A stretch of 64,000 bases of DNA from Streptosporangium saharense (GTDB lineage: Bacteria; Actinomycetota; Actinomycetes; Streptosporangiales; Streptosporangiaceae), in assembly GCF_014203715.1 (NCBI RefSeq), contig NZ_JACHJP010000001.1, forward strand, positions 186,001 through 250,000, written 5' to 3'. Of this stretch, positions 25,505 to 33,421 are shown one piece after another. The stretch's first letter is position 1. Each line of letters begins with the position of its first letter. Below the pieces are notes generated by a model. That model was not told the origin of the DNA, did no database searches, and worked only from the letters and a program-made list of their open reading frames with translations. Both the position numbers and the translations under genes were made by a program.

Positions 25505-25520
25505 CTTACCATCCGGTAAG
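25505..25520. promoter_or_regulatory. Dyad CTTACC-N4-GGTAAG upstream of the TauE gene
   Basis: A perfect 6-bp inverted repeat with a 4-base spacer, 46 bases before the permease start and about 75 bases from the divergent response regulator start. It is of the size and type bound by TetR-family dimers. No regulator is encoded next to it except the response regulator. Confidence 0.45.
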
Positions 25521-25566
25521 GCCGTGCACCGGTTACGGGCGCGAGCCGTACGAGCGAGGGAGAGGC

Positions 25567-26322
25567 ATGACGCTGTGGGAGGCGGTCGCGATCTTCGCGG
25601 CCGGAGTCGGGGCCGGGGGCATCAACGCCGTCGTCGGCTCGGGGTCGCTGATCACGTTTCCGACGATGGTCGCGGTGGGGATACCGCCGGTCGTCGCGAA
25701 CGTCTCCAACAACATCGGGCTGGTGCCGGGGTCGATGACCAGCGTGCTCGGCTACCGGGCGGAGCTGGAGGGCCAGCGGTCCCGGCTGGTCAGGCTCGGG
25801 ATCGGCTCGGTCATCGGCTCGCTCATCGGCGGCCTGCTGCTGCTCTCCCTGCCCGCCAAGACGTTCAACGTGGTGGTCCCGATCCTGATCGGCCTGTCGT
25901 GCGTGCTGGTGGTCATCCAGCCCAGGCTCAACAGGTGGCTCGCCGCCCGGCGTGAGACCGCCCACCCGCACGGCGGCCCGTGGCTGTGGCTGGGGGTGCT
26001 GGGCGCCGGGGCCTACGGCGGCTACTTCGGCGCGGCCCAGGGGGTGCTGCTCATCGGGCTGCTCGGCAGCGTTCTCGACGAGGACCTGCAGCGGGTCAAC
26101 GCCGCGAAGAACGTGCTGGCGCTGCTGGTCAACGGGACCGCGGCCCTGCTGTTCGTCGTGGTCGCCGAGGTGGACTGGCGGGCCGTGGCGCTGGTCGCGC
26201 TCGGCTCCACGATCGGCGGTTTCTTCGGCGCGAGGTTCGGCAGGAAGCTGCCCGCGTCGGTGCTGCGGGGGATCATCGTCTGCGTCGGCGTCGTGGCGAT
26301 GGTCAAGCTGATATATGCCTAA
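25567..26322 (+). CDS. TauE/SafE-family sulfite/organosulfonate permease
   Basis: A 251-residue membrane protein with about eight helices in two similar halves. The first half contains GAGGINAVVGSGSLITFPTM and the second contains GAGAYGGYFGAAQGVLLIGLL, the duplicated signature of the TauE/SafE (DUF81) family. Members export sulfite, sulfoacetate or similar anions; the substrate is not known here. The start follows a purine-rich GAGGGAGAGGC. A small unknown gene follows 29 bases after its stop. Confidence 0.9.
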   Translation: MTLWEAVAIFAAGVGAGGINAVVGSGSLITFPTMVAVGIPPVVANVSNNIGLVPGSMTSVLGYRAELEGQRSRLVRLGIGSVIGSLIGGLLLLSLPAKTFNVVVPILIGLSCVLVVIQPRLNRWLAARRETAHPHGGPWLWLGVLGAGAYGGYFGAAQGVLLIGLLGSVLDEDLQRVNAAKNVLALLVNGTAALLFVVVAEVDWRAVALVALGSTIGGFFGARFGRKLPASVLRGIIVCVGVVAMVKLIYA

Positions 26323-26351
26323 ATTCCCCTGTCAACGGGCATGAATCAGGC

Positions 26352-26579
26352 ATGAAAGGCGACCGGGTAGAGATCGTTATCGACGCGGGCGACAGTTCGC
26401 GTACCTACGAAGTCGTCGCCACCCGTGCGGGCCGTCGGGTCGAGGTGACCAACAGCCGGGGTGGCGTGGTCGAGGTGAGTGAGGTCACCCGAAGCGGTAC
26501 GGCGGTGCGCACCGCCCGCTTCATGTCCAGCAGGATCCTCGCCCTGGTCGAGCATCCGGCGGAGGACGCGGCGGCCTGA
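26352..26579 (+). CDS. 75-residue hypothetical protein
   Basis: A short soluble protein starting MKGDRVEIVIDAG, rich in beta-forming residues (TYEVVATRAGRRVEVTNSRGGVVEVSEVTRSG) with a final helix (SSRILALVEHPAED). It resembles small conserved actinobacterial proteins that I cannot name. It is close behind the TauE gene and may share its transcript. The ATG at 26352 is the only sensible start, as the frame before it belongs to the shadow of the permease gene. Confidence 0.6.
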   Translation: MKGDRVEIVIDAGDSSRTYEVVATRAGRRVEVTNSRGGVVEVSEVTRSGTAVRTARFMSSRILALVEHPAEDAAA

Positions 26580-26643
26580 CCGACCGCCGGGCCGCCCCAG
26601 CGCGGGACGGCCCGGCGTGGCCGTACAAATCCATATAAACCGG

Positions 26644-27555
26644 TTAGATCGGGGCGGGGCGGACCTGGAGCACGCCGTCACGGCGGATCCTGGTCTCGAA
26701 GTACGGCTGCGGCGCCGTGGCGGGCCCGTGGGCGACCGTGCCGTCCGTGAGGCGGAAGGCGCTGCCGTGCCACGGGCATACCACGCAGACCGTCCCCTGG
26801 TCGGAGACGAGCTGCCCCTGGTGCAGCGGCCCGGCCAGGTGGGAGCAGTGGTCGGCGAGCACGGTGACCCCCTCGCCGACCCGCAGCACGAACAGGTCGA
26901 TGTAGCCGAGGCGCCTGGCCACGGGCCGCCCCTCCGGCAGGTCCTTCAGCTCGCACAGGTCGTGCCAGCCGAGCGGGACGAGGTGGGTTACCGACTCGGC
27001 GTGGTTGGAGCCCGCCGCCTGCCGGTAGGCCAGGTGCCCCCCGAGGTAGCCGCCCGCGCCCGCCGCGCCCAGGCCCGCGAACGCCAGCAGCTTGCCGCGC
27101 CTGTCGTGCCCGGCGATCCGGAAGGCCAGGGAGCCCACGTAGAGCCCCAGGGCGGCGACGTTGGCGATGGCGTGCACGAACCCGACCCGCTGCTGCTCCC
27201 GGTGGAGTGCCGACCAGTCGGTGATCCCCGAGGCGGCGGTGGGGATGGCCCCCGCGATGCCCGTGGCGAGCACCGCCCGCGCCGCGCGGGGGTCGGCACC
27301 CGCCAGGTCGAGCACCGCGGTCGCCAGCCAGCAGCCCAGGCTGAGATCGGTGAGCGGAGGATGGAGTGGCTTGCCCGTCGGCACCCCGTGCAGCAGGTCA
27401 CGCAGCCGCCCCGGGCCGATGCGCTGCCGTACGGCCTTGGCCAGGACCCGGATGGGCCTGTCCATCCGCTCCGATCGCTCGATGCGGCCCGCGATGTCGA
27501 CCGGGGGTACGAGATGCCGGAGACTACGGCGGTTCGTTTTGACTGATTCCTTCAC
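26644..27555 (-). CDS. DUF2231 membrane domain fused to a Rieske [2Fe-2S] domain
   Basis: A 303-residue protein. Residues about 55-180 form a DUF2231-type four-helix membrane domain (GKPLHPPLTDLSLGCWL, FVHAIANVAALGLYVGSLAF). Residues about 195-300 form a Rieske domain with both cluster motifs intact: Cys237-x-His239 in DHCSH and Cys260-x-x-His263 in CPWH. The plan suggests a membrane-anchored electron carrier on one side of the membrane; the partner is unknown. This fusion is common in actinobacteria. It is followed downstream by a 64-base gap convergent with the small unknown gene. Confidence 0.9.
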   Translation of the reverse strand: MKESVKTNRRSLRHLVPPVDIAGRIERSERMDRPIRVLAKAVRQRIGPGRLRDLLHGVPTGKPLHPPLTDLSLGCWLATAVLDLAGADPRAARAVLATGIAGAIPTAASGITDWSALHREQQRVGFVHAIANVAALGLYVGSLAFRIAGHDRRGKLLAFAGLGAAGAGGYLGGHLAYRQAAGSNHAESVTHLVPLGWHDLCELKDLPEGRPVARRLGYIDLFVLRVGEGVTVLADHCSHLAGPLHQGQLVSDQGTVCVVCPWHGSAFRLTDGTVAHGPATAPQPYFETRIRRDGVLQVRPAPI

Positions 27556-27600
27556 GATCGCCCCCTTCTCAACCCAGTAGGGACCTACCCGGGAACCATG

Positions 27601-28206
27601 TCACGCACGCGCCAGGTGCCCCCGGCTGACGGACAGCTCGATGATCTCCTTGGCGTAGGTGCCGAGTGTCGGCGACCCCTCCTCGATGATCTTCACCTTC
27701 TCCAGGACCTGTTCGGCCGTCACCTTGTACAGCGACCAGGTGCCGCCGTCGTTGTGATGGTTGGCGAGGATCGGCGCGATCCTGTCGAGCGCCTTGGCGA
27801 ACTTCGCCTCCGGGGTGGCGCGCTCCTCGAACTCGTCCCACAGCGCGCGCAGCCGCTTCGCCTGGTCGTCGGGGAGCAGGCCGAAGATGCGGTCGGCGGC
27901 CTTGCGCTCGATGCCGAGCTGCGCCTCTACGGCCCCGGCGTCGTAGATGAAGGTGTCTCCGGCGTCGATCTCGACGATGTCGTGGACGAGGAGCATCGCG
28001 ACGACCTTGTCGGTGTCGGTGCCCGGTGGGGCGTGCTCGGCCATGATCATGGCCAGCATCCCGACGTACCACGAGTGCTCGGCGTCGTTCTCCCGCCGCG
28101 ACCCGTCCATGAGGGTGTTGCGGCGCACGATGCGTCTGAGCTTGTCGATCTCCATGGCGAAGGTGAGCTGGGCGTGGAGGCGATCCTGTTCTGGAGGGGT
28201 GGTCAC
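27601..28206 (-). CDS. HD-domain hydrolase (HD_3, YfbR-like nucleotidase family)
   Basis: A 201-residue soluble protein. Metal-binding residues include His in NDAEHSWYVGML and the HD pair in LLVHDIVEIDAGD, the HD_3 pattern. Family members include 5'-deoxynucleotidases of the YfbR type, so nucleotide salvage or pool cleaning is the likely role; the exact substrate cannot be read. The start at 28206 is the first ATG or GTG in frame with a good N-terminus (MTTPPEQDRLHAQLTF). It lies downstream of the katA terminator, so it is transcribed separately. Confidence 0.85.
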   Translation of the reverse strand: MTTPPEQDRLHAQLTFAMEIDKLRRIVRRNTLMDGSRRENDAEHSWYVGMLAMIMAEHAPPGTDTDKVVAMLLVHDIVEIDAGDTFIYDAGAVEAQLGIERKAADRIFGLLPDDQAKRLRALWDEFEERATPEAKFAKALDRIAPILANHHNDGGTWSLYKVTAEQVLEKVKIIEEGSPTLGTYAKEIIELSVSRGHLARA

Positions 28207-28326
28207 CCGCGCAAGCCTAGTGCGCGCCGATCCCCGTTTATCGAACGGTCAGGTGAACGTACGGGACCTGGCGTGACGACCACCCCGCTGAACAGGGGGT
28301 ACGGCCAGGCCGTACGAAAAGGCGGT

Positions 28327-28353
28327 GGGGCCCGTGTTTCGCGCACGGGCCCC
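28327..28353 (-). terminator. Intrinsic terminator after katA
   Basis: Perfect 10-bp stem GGGGCCCGTG / CACGGGCCCC with a 7-base loop, starting 8 bases after the katA stop on the minus strand. A TTTT run follows within about 10 bases. Confidence 0.8.
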
Positions 28354-28360
28354 CGCGCCG

Positions 28361-29812
28361 TCACTCGCTGATGCCGAGTCCCTGGGCGACGCCCTGGCCC
28401 AGGTCCTTGTGGATGTTGGTCCAGTACTCGACGACCCGCTTCTTCGTCTCGGCCGTCACCTCGGGGGCCGAGGCGTGGCCGACGACGTTGCTCACCAGGT
28501 GGGAGCGGTCGGTCTCGGACAGCACGTTCTCCCACAGCGCGCGCGGCTGGACGTAGTCGTCGTCCTCGCGGTGCAGGGTGTAGGCCGAACGGATGATCTC
28601 ACCGCTGACGTGGTAGTCCTCGCCCCTGAACAGCTCCGGGTCGGCCACGGGGCCGCCGGCGGTGTTGGGGGCGTAGACCGGGTCGGCCGGGTTGACGAAG
28701 GCCATCTGGCCGTCCTTGTTGTAGCTGTGGACGGGCGAGAGCGGCCGGTTGATCGGCAACTGCAGGTAGTTGGTGCCGATGCGGTAGCGGTGGGCGTCCG
28801 GGTAGGAGAACAGCCGCCCCTGGAGCATCTTGTCCGGGGAGGCGCCGATGCCGGGGACGAGGTTGGCGGGCTCGAAGCTCGACTGCTCGACCTCGGCGAA
28901 GTAGTTCTCCGGGTTCCGGTTCAGCACGAACTTGCCGATCGTGATCTCGGGGTAGTCGGAGTGCGGCCACACCTTGGTCAGGTCGAACGGGTTGAACCGG
29001 TAGTCGGCGGCGTCCTCGAACGGCATGACCTGGACGTTGACCGTCCAGGACGGATGGTCGCCGTTCCTGATCGCCGTCTGCAGGTCGCGGATGTGGTGGT
29101 CGGCGTCCTGCGCGATGATCGCGCCCGCCTCGGCGTCGGTGAGGTTCTTGATGCCCTGGTCGGTCTTGAAGTGGTACTTGATCCAGAACTTCTCACCGGC
29201 CGCGTTGTACCACAGGAACGTGTGCGAGCCGAAGCCGTGCATGTGCCGCCAGGAGGCCGGGGTGCCCCGGTCGGTCATCAGGAAGGTGACCTGGTGGGCG
29301 CTCTCCGGGGAGAGCGTCCAGAAGTCCCACTGGATGTTGTGGTCGCGGAGGTTGGTGTCCGCGCGGCGCTTCTGGCTGTGGATGAAGTCGGAGAACTTCT
29401 GCGGGTCGCGAATGAAGAAGATCGGCGTGTTGTTGCCGACGATGTCGTAGTTGCCCTCTTCGGTATAGAACTTGATCGCGAAGCCACGCGGGTCACGCTG
29501 GGTGTCGGGGCTGCCGAGTTCCCCGGCGACCGAGGAGAAGCGCAGGAAGAGCGGGGTCTCCTTGCCCTTCTGGAACAGTCCGGCCTTGGTGTACTGGCTG
29601 ACGTCCTCGGTGATCTGAAGGATGCCGTGGGCGCCACCACCCTTGGCGTGGACCACCCGCTCGGGAACGCGTTCCCGGTTGAAGTGGGCCATCTTCTGGA
29701 TCAGGTAGTGGTCCTGCAGCAGCAGGGGCCCATTCGGTCCGACGGACTGGGAGTGCTCGTCACTGGGGGCGGGAATTCCGGCATCGGTCGTGGTTGTGGG
29801 CCTGGTGCTCAT
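28361..29812 (-). CDS. katA: Monofunctional heme catalase
   Basis: A 483-residue typical small-subunit clade catalase. The distal His lies in RVVHAKGGGA, the catalytic Asn in VGNNTPIFF, and the proximal heme-ligand Tyr in RLFSYPDAHRYRIG. Length fits the small-subunit type without the C-terminal flavodoxin-like domain. It is encoded 21 bases after furA, so it is its operon partner, and it is probably derepressed by peroxide when the Fur-type protein is oxidised (family knowledge). A strong terminator follows. Confidence 0.96.
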   Translation of the reverse strand: MSTRPTTTTDAGIPAPSDEHSQSVGPNGPLLLQDHYLIQKMAHFNRERVPERVVHAKGGGAHGILQITEDVSQYTKAGLFQKGKETPLFLRFSSVAGELGSPDTQRDPRGFAIKFYTEEGNYDIVGNNTPIFFIRDPQKFSDFIHSQKRRADTNLRDHNIQWDFWTLSPESAHQVTFLMTDRGTPASWRHMHGFGSHTFLWYNAAGEKFWIKYHFKTDQGIKNLTDAEAGAIIAQDADHHIRDLQTAIRNGDHPSWTVNVQVMPFEDAADYRFNPFDLTKVWPHSDYPEITIGKFVLNRNPENYFAEVEQSSFEPANLVPGIGASPDKMLQGRLFSYPDAHRYRIGTNYLQLPINRPLSPVHSYNKDGQMAFVNPADPVYAPNTAGGPVADPELFRGEDYHVSGEIIRSAYTLHREDDDYVQPRALWENVLSETDRSHLVSNVVGHASAPEVTAETKKRVVEYWTNIHKDLGQGVAQGLGISE

Positions 29813-29833
29813 GATCGGTCCTCCGGGTTCTCT

Positions 29834-30253
29834 TCATCGAGCATCTTCGGAACGACACTCGGGACACACGCCCCAATAGATGACGTCCGCCTCGTCGACC
29901 AGGTATCCGGCGTTCGAGGCGGGGTCGAGGCACGGGGCGTGTCCGACAGCGCAGTCAACGTCGGCGACCCGCCCGCACCGCCTGCAGACGAGGTGGTGAT
30001 GGTTGTCACCGACCCGCGTCTCGTATCGGGCGGGGCTGCCGGCCGGTTCGATCCGGCGCAGGAGCCCCTCGCGATGCAACGCGTGAAGGGAGTCGTAAAC
30101 GGCTTGCAGGGAGACATGACCCACTCGCTCCCGTACGCCACGGTGGACGGCTTCCACGTCGAGGTGGTCGCCCTCCCGTACGGTCTGCATGATCGCCAGA
30201 CGTGCCGCGGTCACCCGTAGGCCCGCCTGTCGAAGCCGGTCTTCGTCCTCCAT
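29834..30253 (-). CDS. furA: Fur-family peroxide-responsive regulator (FurA/CatR-like)
   Basis: A 139-residue Fur/PerR-type repressor. A winged helix at the N-terminus (LRVTAARLAIMQTV, VSLQAVYDSLHAL) is followed by the dimerisation and metal domain with NHHHLVCRRCG and a final CPEC, the structural zinc cysteines. The HHH stretch and the Asp residues (VADVD) fit the regulatory metal site of PerR/CatR. It precedes katA, which it most likely controls together with itself. A dyad operator lies 24-51 bases before its ATG. Confidence 0.92.
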   Translation of the reverse strand: MEDEDRLRQAGLRVTAARLAIMQTVREGDHLDVEAVHRGVRERVGHVSLQAVYDSLHALHREGLLRRIEPAGSPARYETRVGDNHHHLVCRRCGRVADVDCAVGHAPCLDPASNAGYLVDEADVIYWGVCPECRSEDAR

Positions 30254-30276
30254 GTCCCCACGCTATGTACTAAACC

Positions 30277-30304
30277 GGAATGATTCAACCAATTGACGCA
30301 TTCC
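30277..30304. promoter_or_regulatory. 28-bp interrupted dyad upstream of furA-katA: candidate FurA/CatR operator
   Basis: GGAATG-N2-TCAA-N4-TTGA-N2-CATTCC is symmetric in all fixed positions. It lies in the divergent interval between furA and the CapA-like gene, where an autoregulatory Fur-type box is expected. Confidence 0.65.
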
Positions 30305-30377
30305 ATTTTGTCTGCTTCGAGTCATCACGGCCTGCCTGTTCCCCATCGAGACGACGGGGTGGCATCCTCGGATAGCG

Positions 30378-31490
30378 ATGGACACGTATATCCCCCGCCG
30401 CCTCGCCGTGGCCGCGGTCGCCTCCGCCTTCGCCCTCATCGGTACGGCCTGCTCGGCGGCCGAGTCAGCCACCCCGGGATCCGCCGGCAGCACACCCGAC
30501 GTCGTCGAGAAACCGGCCTCCTCTCCCGCGGCCGATCCGACGGCCGAGCCCGAGCGCGGGCCGTACACCATCTCCTTCGGGGGAGACGTGCACTTCGAGG
30601 GGGTGCTGCGCACCAGGCTCAACGCCAACCCGAGGACCGCGCTCGGCCCGATCGCCAAGGTGCTCGGCGCCGCCGACCTGGCGATGGTGAACCTGGAGAC
30701 CGCGATCACCACGGGCGGGACCCCCGCGCCCGGCAAGCAGTACACCTTCCGTGCCCCGGCCAGCGCGCTGACCGCGCTGCGGGCCGCGGGGGTCGATGTG
30801 GCGTCCATGGCCAACAACCACGGCATGGACTACATGCAGAGCGGTTTGACCGACACGCTGGCCGCGATCAAACGTTCCAAGTTCCCCGTCGTTGGCATCG
30901 GCAGGAACGCCGACGAGGCCTACAAGCCGTGGCGGACCACGGTGAACGGCAACCGGGTGGCCATCATCGGCGCCACCCAGGTGCTCGACTCCGAGTTCAT
31001 CCAGGCGTGGACCGCCACCGACAGGCAGGGCGGCCTGGCCTCCGCCAAGAACGAGGCACGGCTGCTGCAGGAGGTGCGCAGGGCACGCAGGAACTCCGAC
31101 ACCGTGATCGTCCACCTGCACTGGGGCACCGAGCTGCAGAAATGCCCGAACGAGGCCCAGCGCGCCCTGGCCCCCAAGCTCGTCGCGGCGGGCGCGGACG
31201 TCGTGGTCGGCGGCCACGCGCACATCCTGCTCGGCAGCGGTTACCTCGGTAAGGGCTACGTCAACTACGGCATGGGCAACTTCGTCTTCTACAACTGGGG
31301 CCCGGAGACCGGCAGGACCGGCGTCCTGACCCTGACGATCAACGGGCGCAGGGTGCTCAAGGACCGCTGGACCCCAGCGACCATCCAGGGCGGAGTGCCG
31401 GTCCCGGTGACCGGGACGAGCGGGCAGCAGGCGCTGGCGAGCTGGAAGTCGCTGCGCGGCTGCACGGGCCTGACGCCGAGGCCGAGCTGA
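30378..31490 (+). CDS. CapA-family protein (poly-gamma-glutamate synthesis-like metallophosphatase fold), exported
   Basis: A 370-residue exported protein. A signal peptide (RRLAVAAVASAFALIGTAC) ends in a Cys that may be lipidated, though the lipobox is weak. A Ser/Pro-rich linker follows, then the CapA/PGA_cap fold: FGGDVHF, NLETAI, ANNHGMDY, HLHWGTE, GGHAHIL and GNFVFYN. These match the conserved metal-binding motifs of calcineurin-like CapA proteins. Real poly-glutamate synthesis is doubtful, since no capB or capC is present. It is divergent from furA. Confidence 0.9.
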   Translation: MDTYIPRRLAVAAVASAFALIGTACSAAESATPGSAGSTPDVVEKPASSPAADPTAEPERGPYTISFGGDVHFEGVLRTRLNANPRTALGPIAKVLGAADLAMVNLETAITTGGTPAPGKQYTFRAPASALTALRAAGVDVASMANNHGMDYMQSGLTDTLAAIKRSKFPVVGIGRNADEAYKPWRTTVNGNRVAIIGATQVLDSEFIQAWTATDRQGGLASAKNEARLLQEVRRARRNSDTVIVHLHWGTELQKCPNEAQRALAPKLVAAGADVVVGGHAHILLGSGYLGKGYVNYGMGNFVFYNWGPETGRTGVLTLTINGRRVLKDRWTPATIQGGVPVPVTGTSGQQALASWKSLRGCTGLTPRPS

Positions 31491-31498
31491 TCCGGGGA

Positions 31499-31521
31499 TT
31501 GACAACACCCATACGGGGTGT
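31499..31521 (+). promoter_or_regulatory. -35 box with adjoining dyad: likely TetR autoregulatory site
   Basis: TTGACA at 31499-31504 is followed directly by ACACCC-N5-GGGTGT (31505-31521), a perfect dyad filling the space where RNA polymerase needs the -10 spacer. The site lies 75 bases before the TetR ATG. The -10 is not clear. Confidence 0.5.
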
Positions 31522-31595
31522 ACGGGGAAAATCATGCGATTGACAGAGAGAACCTGACCGGAAGGGGGACGGGCGGGCAAGATGGGTGGGTGACC

Positions 31596-32234
31596 ATGCC
31601 TGCCGAGGAGACATGTGAAGCTCCGCTGCGGCGCCAGCCGTCCCAGCGGCGCAGCGCACGCCGTGTCGAGAGGATGCTCGACGCCTGTGCCCAACTGCTG
31701 GACGAGATCGGATACGAGGCGCTGTCGACCACCAGGATCGCCGAACGCGCGGGTGTCGCGATCGGTTCGATCTACCAGTTCTTCCCCGACAAGCGGGCCA
31801 TCACCCAGGCGGTGACCAGGCGCCATGTCGAGCGGTTCGTCTCCCGCGTCGGCAGGCGCTTCCTGTCGGAGGACTACGGCGGCTGGTGGGACGCCGTCGA
31901 CGCGATCATCGACGAGTACGTGGACATGCACAGGACCGTTCCAGGTTTCCGTGTCCTGCACTTCGGCGACGTCGTCGGCCTCAACCTGCTCGACGGGGTC
32001 TCCGACAGCAACACGGTGATCGCGGGCAGACTGCGCGGCCTCCTGCTCCAGGAGTACGGCCTGGCCGACAGTGAGGAGCTCGACCTGGCCATCCTCGTCG
32101 CGGTCGAGGCCGGGGACGCGGTGCTCAAGCTGGCCTTCCGGCGCGATCCCGAGGGCGCCCCCGAGATCGTCGACGAGGCGAAACGCCTGATCAGGGGCTA
32201 TCTGAACCGTCAGTTCGCCGGGGCCTCCGCCTGA
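31596..32234 (+). CDS. TetR-family regulator
   Basis: A 212-residue regulator. An N-terminal basic region (RRQPSQRRSARRVERML) leads into the TetR HTH: DACAQLLDEIGYEALSTTRIAERAGVAIGSIYQFFPDKRAI. The remaining helices form the ligand and dimerisation domain. I take the ATG at 31596; a GTG at 31590 in the same frame is equally possible. The gene stands alone, so it likely represses itself through the dyad upstream and regulates a distant target. Its 3' end overlaps the next, convergent gene by about 25 bases. Confidence 0.9.
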   Translation: MPAEETCEAPLRRQPSQRRSARRVERMLDACAQLLDEIGYEALSTTRIAERAGVAIGSIYQFFPDKRAITQAVTRRHVERFVSRVGRRFLSEDYGGWWDAVDAIIDEYVDMHRTVPGFRVLHFGDVVGLNLLDGVSDSNTVIAGRLRGLLLQEYGLADSEELDLAILVAVEAGDAVLKLAFRRDPEGAPEIVDEAKRLIRGYLNRQFAGASA

Positions 32235-32674
32235 GAGGAACCGGTGACCGAGCCGCCGGCGGGGGCGTCGGTCGCGGGCCTCTCAGGGGTCGCCGCGCAC
32301 AGACGCTCCTGCCGCTGCTTGCGCCGCTGCTCACGTTTGGTGGCCTCGGAGGTCTCCGCGGAGGCGGACACGTGGGCTCCGGAGGCGGCCCCCACGCCGC
32401 TGGCGAGCGTCCCGGACCCTCGCTTGCCCGCCTGCGGGCGCGGCTTGATGTCGCACGGCGTCATGCCCGGCACGGCGACCGTCTCGTTGCGGGCCCAGAC
32501 CGGTGCGGTGAGGAGCTGTTCCTGACGTATCCGGCTCTCCAGGGAGACAAGCTCCCTGTGCGCCCGTTCGACGGCGTCCATCCTCGCGGACAGGTATCCG
32601 GCACACCCCGGAACGATCACGGAGAGTCCCGCGAGGAAGGTCAGAGTGAAGGTCGTCTGCTTGGACATGCCCAT
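32210..32674 (-). CDS. Membrane-anchored hypothetical protein, 154 residues
   Basis: A protein with one N-terminal membrane helix (TTFTLTFLAGLSVIVPGCAG), a helical stretch with coiled-coil character (MDAVERAHRELVSLESRIRQEQ), then a basic, Ala/Ser-rich tail (SEATKREQRRKQRQE). No family is recognised. The start is either ATG at 32674 or the one at 32668, two codons on. It overlaps the end of the TetR gene tail to tail and is divergent from the TPR-like gene. It is likely a small surface or membrane protein. Confidence 0.55.
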   Translation of the reverse strand: MGMSKQTTFTLTFLAGLSVIVPGCAGYLSARMDAVERAHRELVSLESRIRQEQLLTAPVWARNETVAVPGMTPCDIKPRPQAGKRGSGTLASGVGAASGAHVSASAETSEATKREQRRKQRQERLCAATPERPATDAPAGGSVTGSSQAEAPAN

Positions 32675-32837
32675 CGCAGCCCCTCCGAACATAACGCTCC
32701 ACGAGCAGGAGACGCCTGCCATATGCCCGCTTTCCTGGCGAAACACGCGCTTGGTAGTCAATCGTTTACAACTGGTGGATGAAGGAATACCTGCCGTTGT
32801 GCGGACGAAACCAAGCGCCGCTCGCTACTCTCGCGAT

Positions 32838-33377
32838 GTGGCGCATGTGACACGTGGGCAACTTGATCGGTTGCTTGAGCAGGCACTTTTGGCCGACGAT
32901 CACGGAGACCTCGCCCGGCGGTTGGAAGCGCTGGCCGAGGAGTACGTGTCCGGGGAGATCTCGCGGGCCGCGATCCTGGTGCTCGCCGCCGAGGAGTGGC
33001 GGCAGGCCGGGCAGCCGGCCCACGCCCTCGTCTGCTTCCAGCGGGCCGTCGACGACGGCGGGGAGGTGAGCGTCGATCCGAGGGCGGGCATCGCCGACAC
33101 CCTCTTCGAGCTCGAACGGCCGGACGAGGCACGGCAGGTCATCGAGACCATCAGGAGCGAGGGCGGGGTGACGGCCGCGACGGCCCTCACGGTCGCCGAG
33201 ACGCTCGTCGCCTACGGCGATCTGCGGCAGGCGCATCTGTGGGCCACGGAAGGGGCGCACAGGGCGGTGCGGGACAGCGGGGAGCACACGGCCCTGCTCC
33301 GGGCCCGCTATCGCATCAGGGTGGATCTGGGGCTTCCCGAGGACGAGCTGGACGCTCTCCTCGACGCCTCACGCTGA
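32838..33377 (+). CDS. TPR-like helical repeat protein
   Basis: A 179-residue all-helical protein. Helix pairs such as DLARRLEALAEEYVSGEISRAA, AGQPAHALVCFQRAVDDGG and ADTLFELERPDEARQVIETI have the tetratricopeptide repeat spacing. These proteins act as scaffolds, and the partner is unknown. The start is a GTG at 32838 or the second GTG at 32847, both after the divergent gap; I see no strong Shine-Dalgarno. An ATG about 190 bases earlier in frame would produce a leader unlike the rest. It is convergent with the next secreted-protein gene, with a hairpin between. Confidence 0.65.
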   Translation: MAHVTRGQLDRLLEQALLADDHGDLARRLEALAEEYVSGEISRAAILVLAAEEWRQAGQPAHALVCFQRAVDDGGEVSVDPRAGIADTLFELERPDEARQVIETIRSEGGVTAATALTVAETLVAYGDLRQAHLWATEGAHRAVRDSGEHTALLRARYRIRVDLGLPEDELDALLDASR

Positions 33378-33381
33378 GGTC

Positions 33382-33416
33382 GGGCCGTGGTCCCCGCGCA
33401 GGGAGAGCCACGGCCC
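33382..33416. terminator. Bidirectional hairpin between convergent genes
   Basis: 9-bp perfect stem GGGCCGTGG / CCACGGCCC with a 17-base loop, located 4 bases after the TPR gene stop and 5 bases before the next convergent stop. Confidence 0.6.
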
Positions 33417-33421
33417 ACGGG

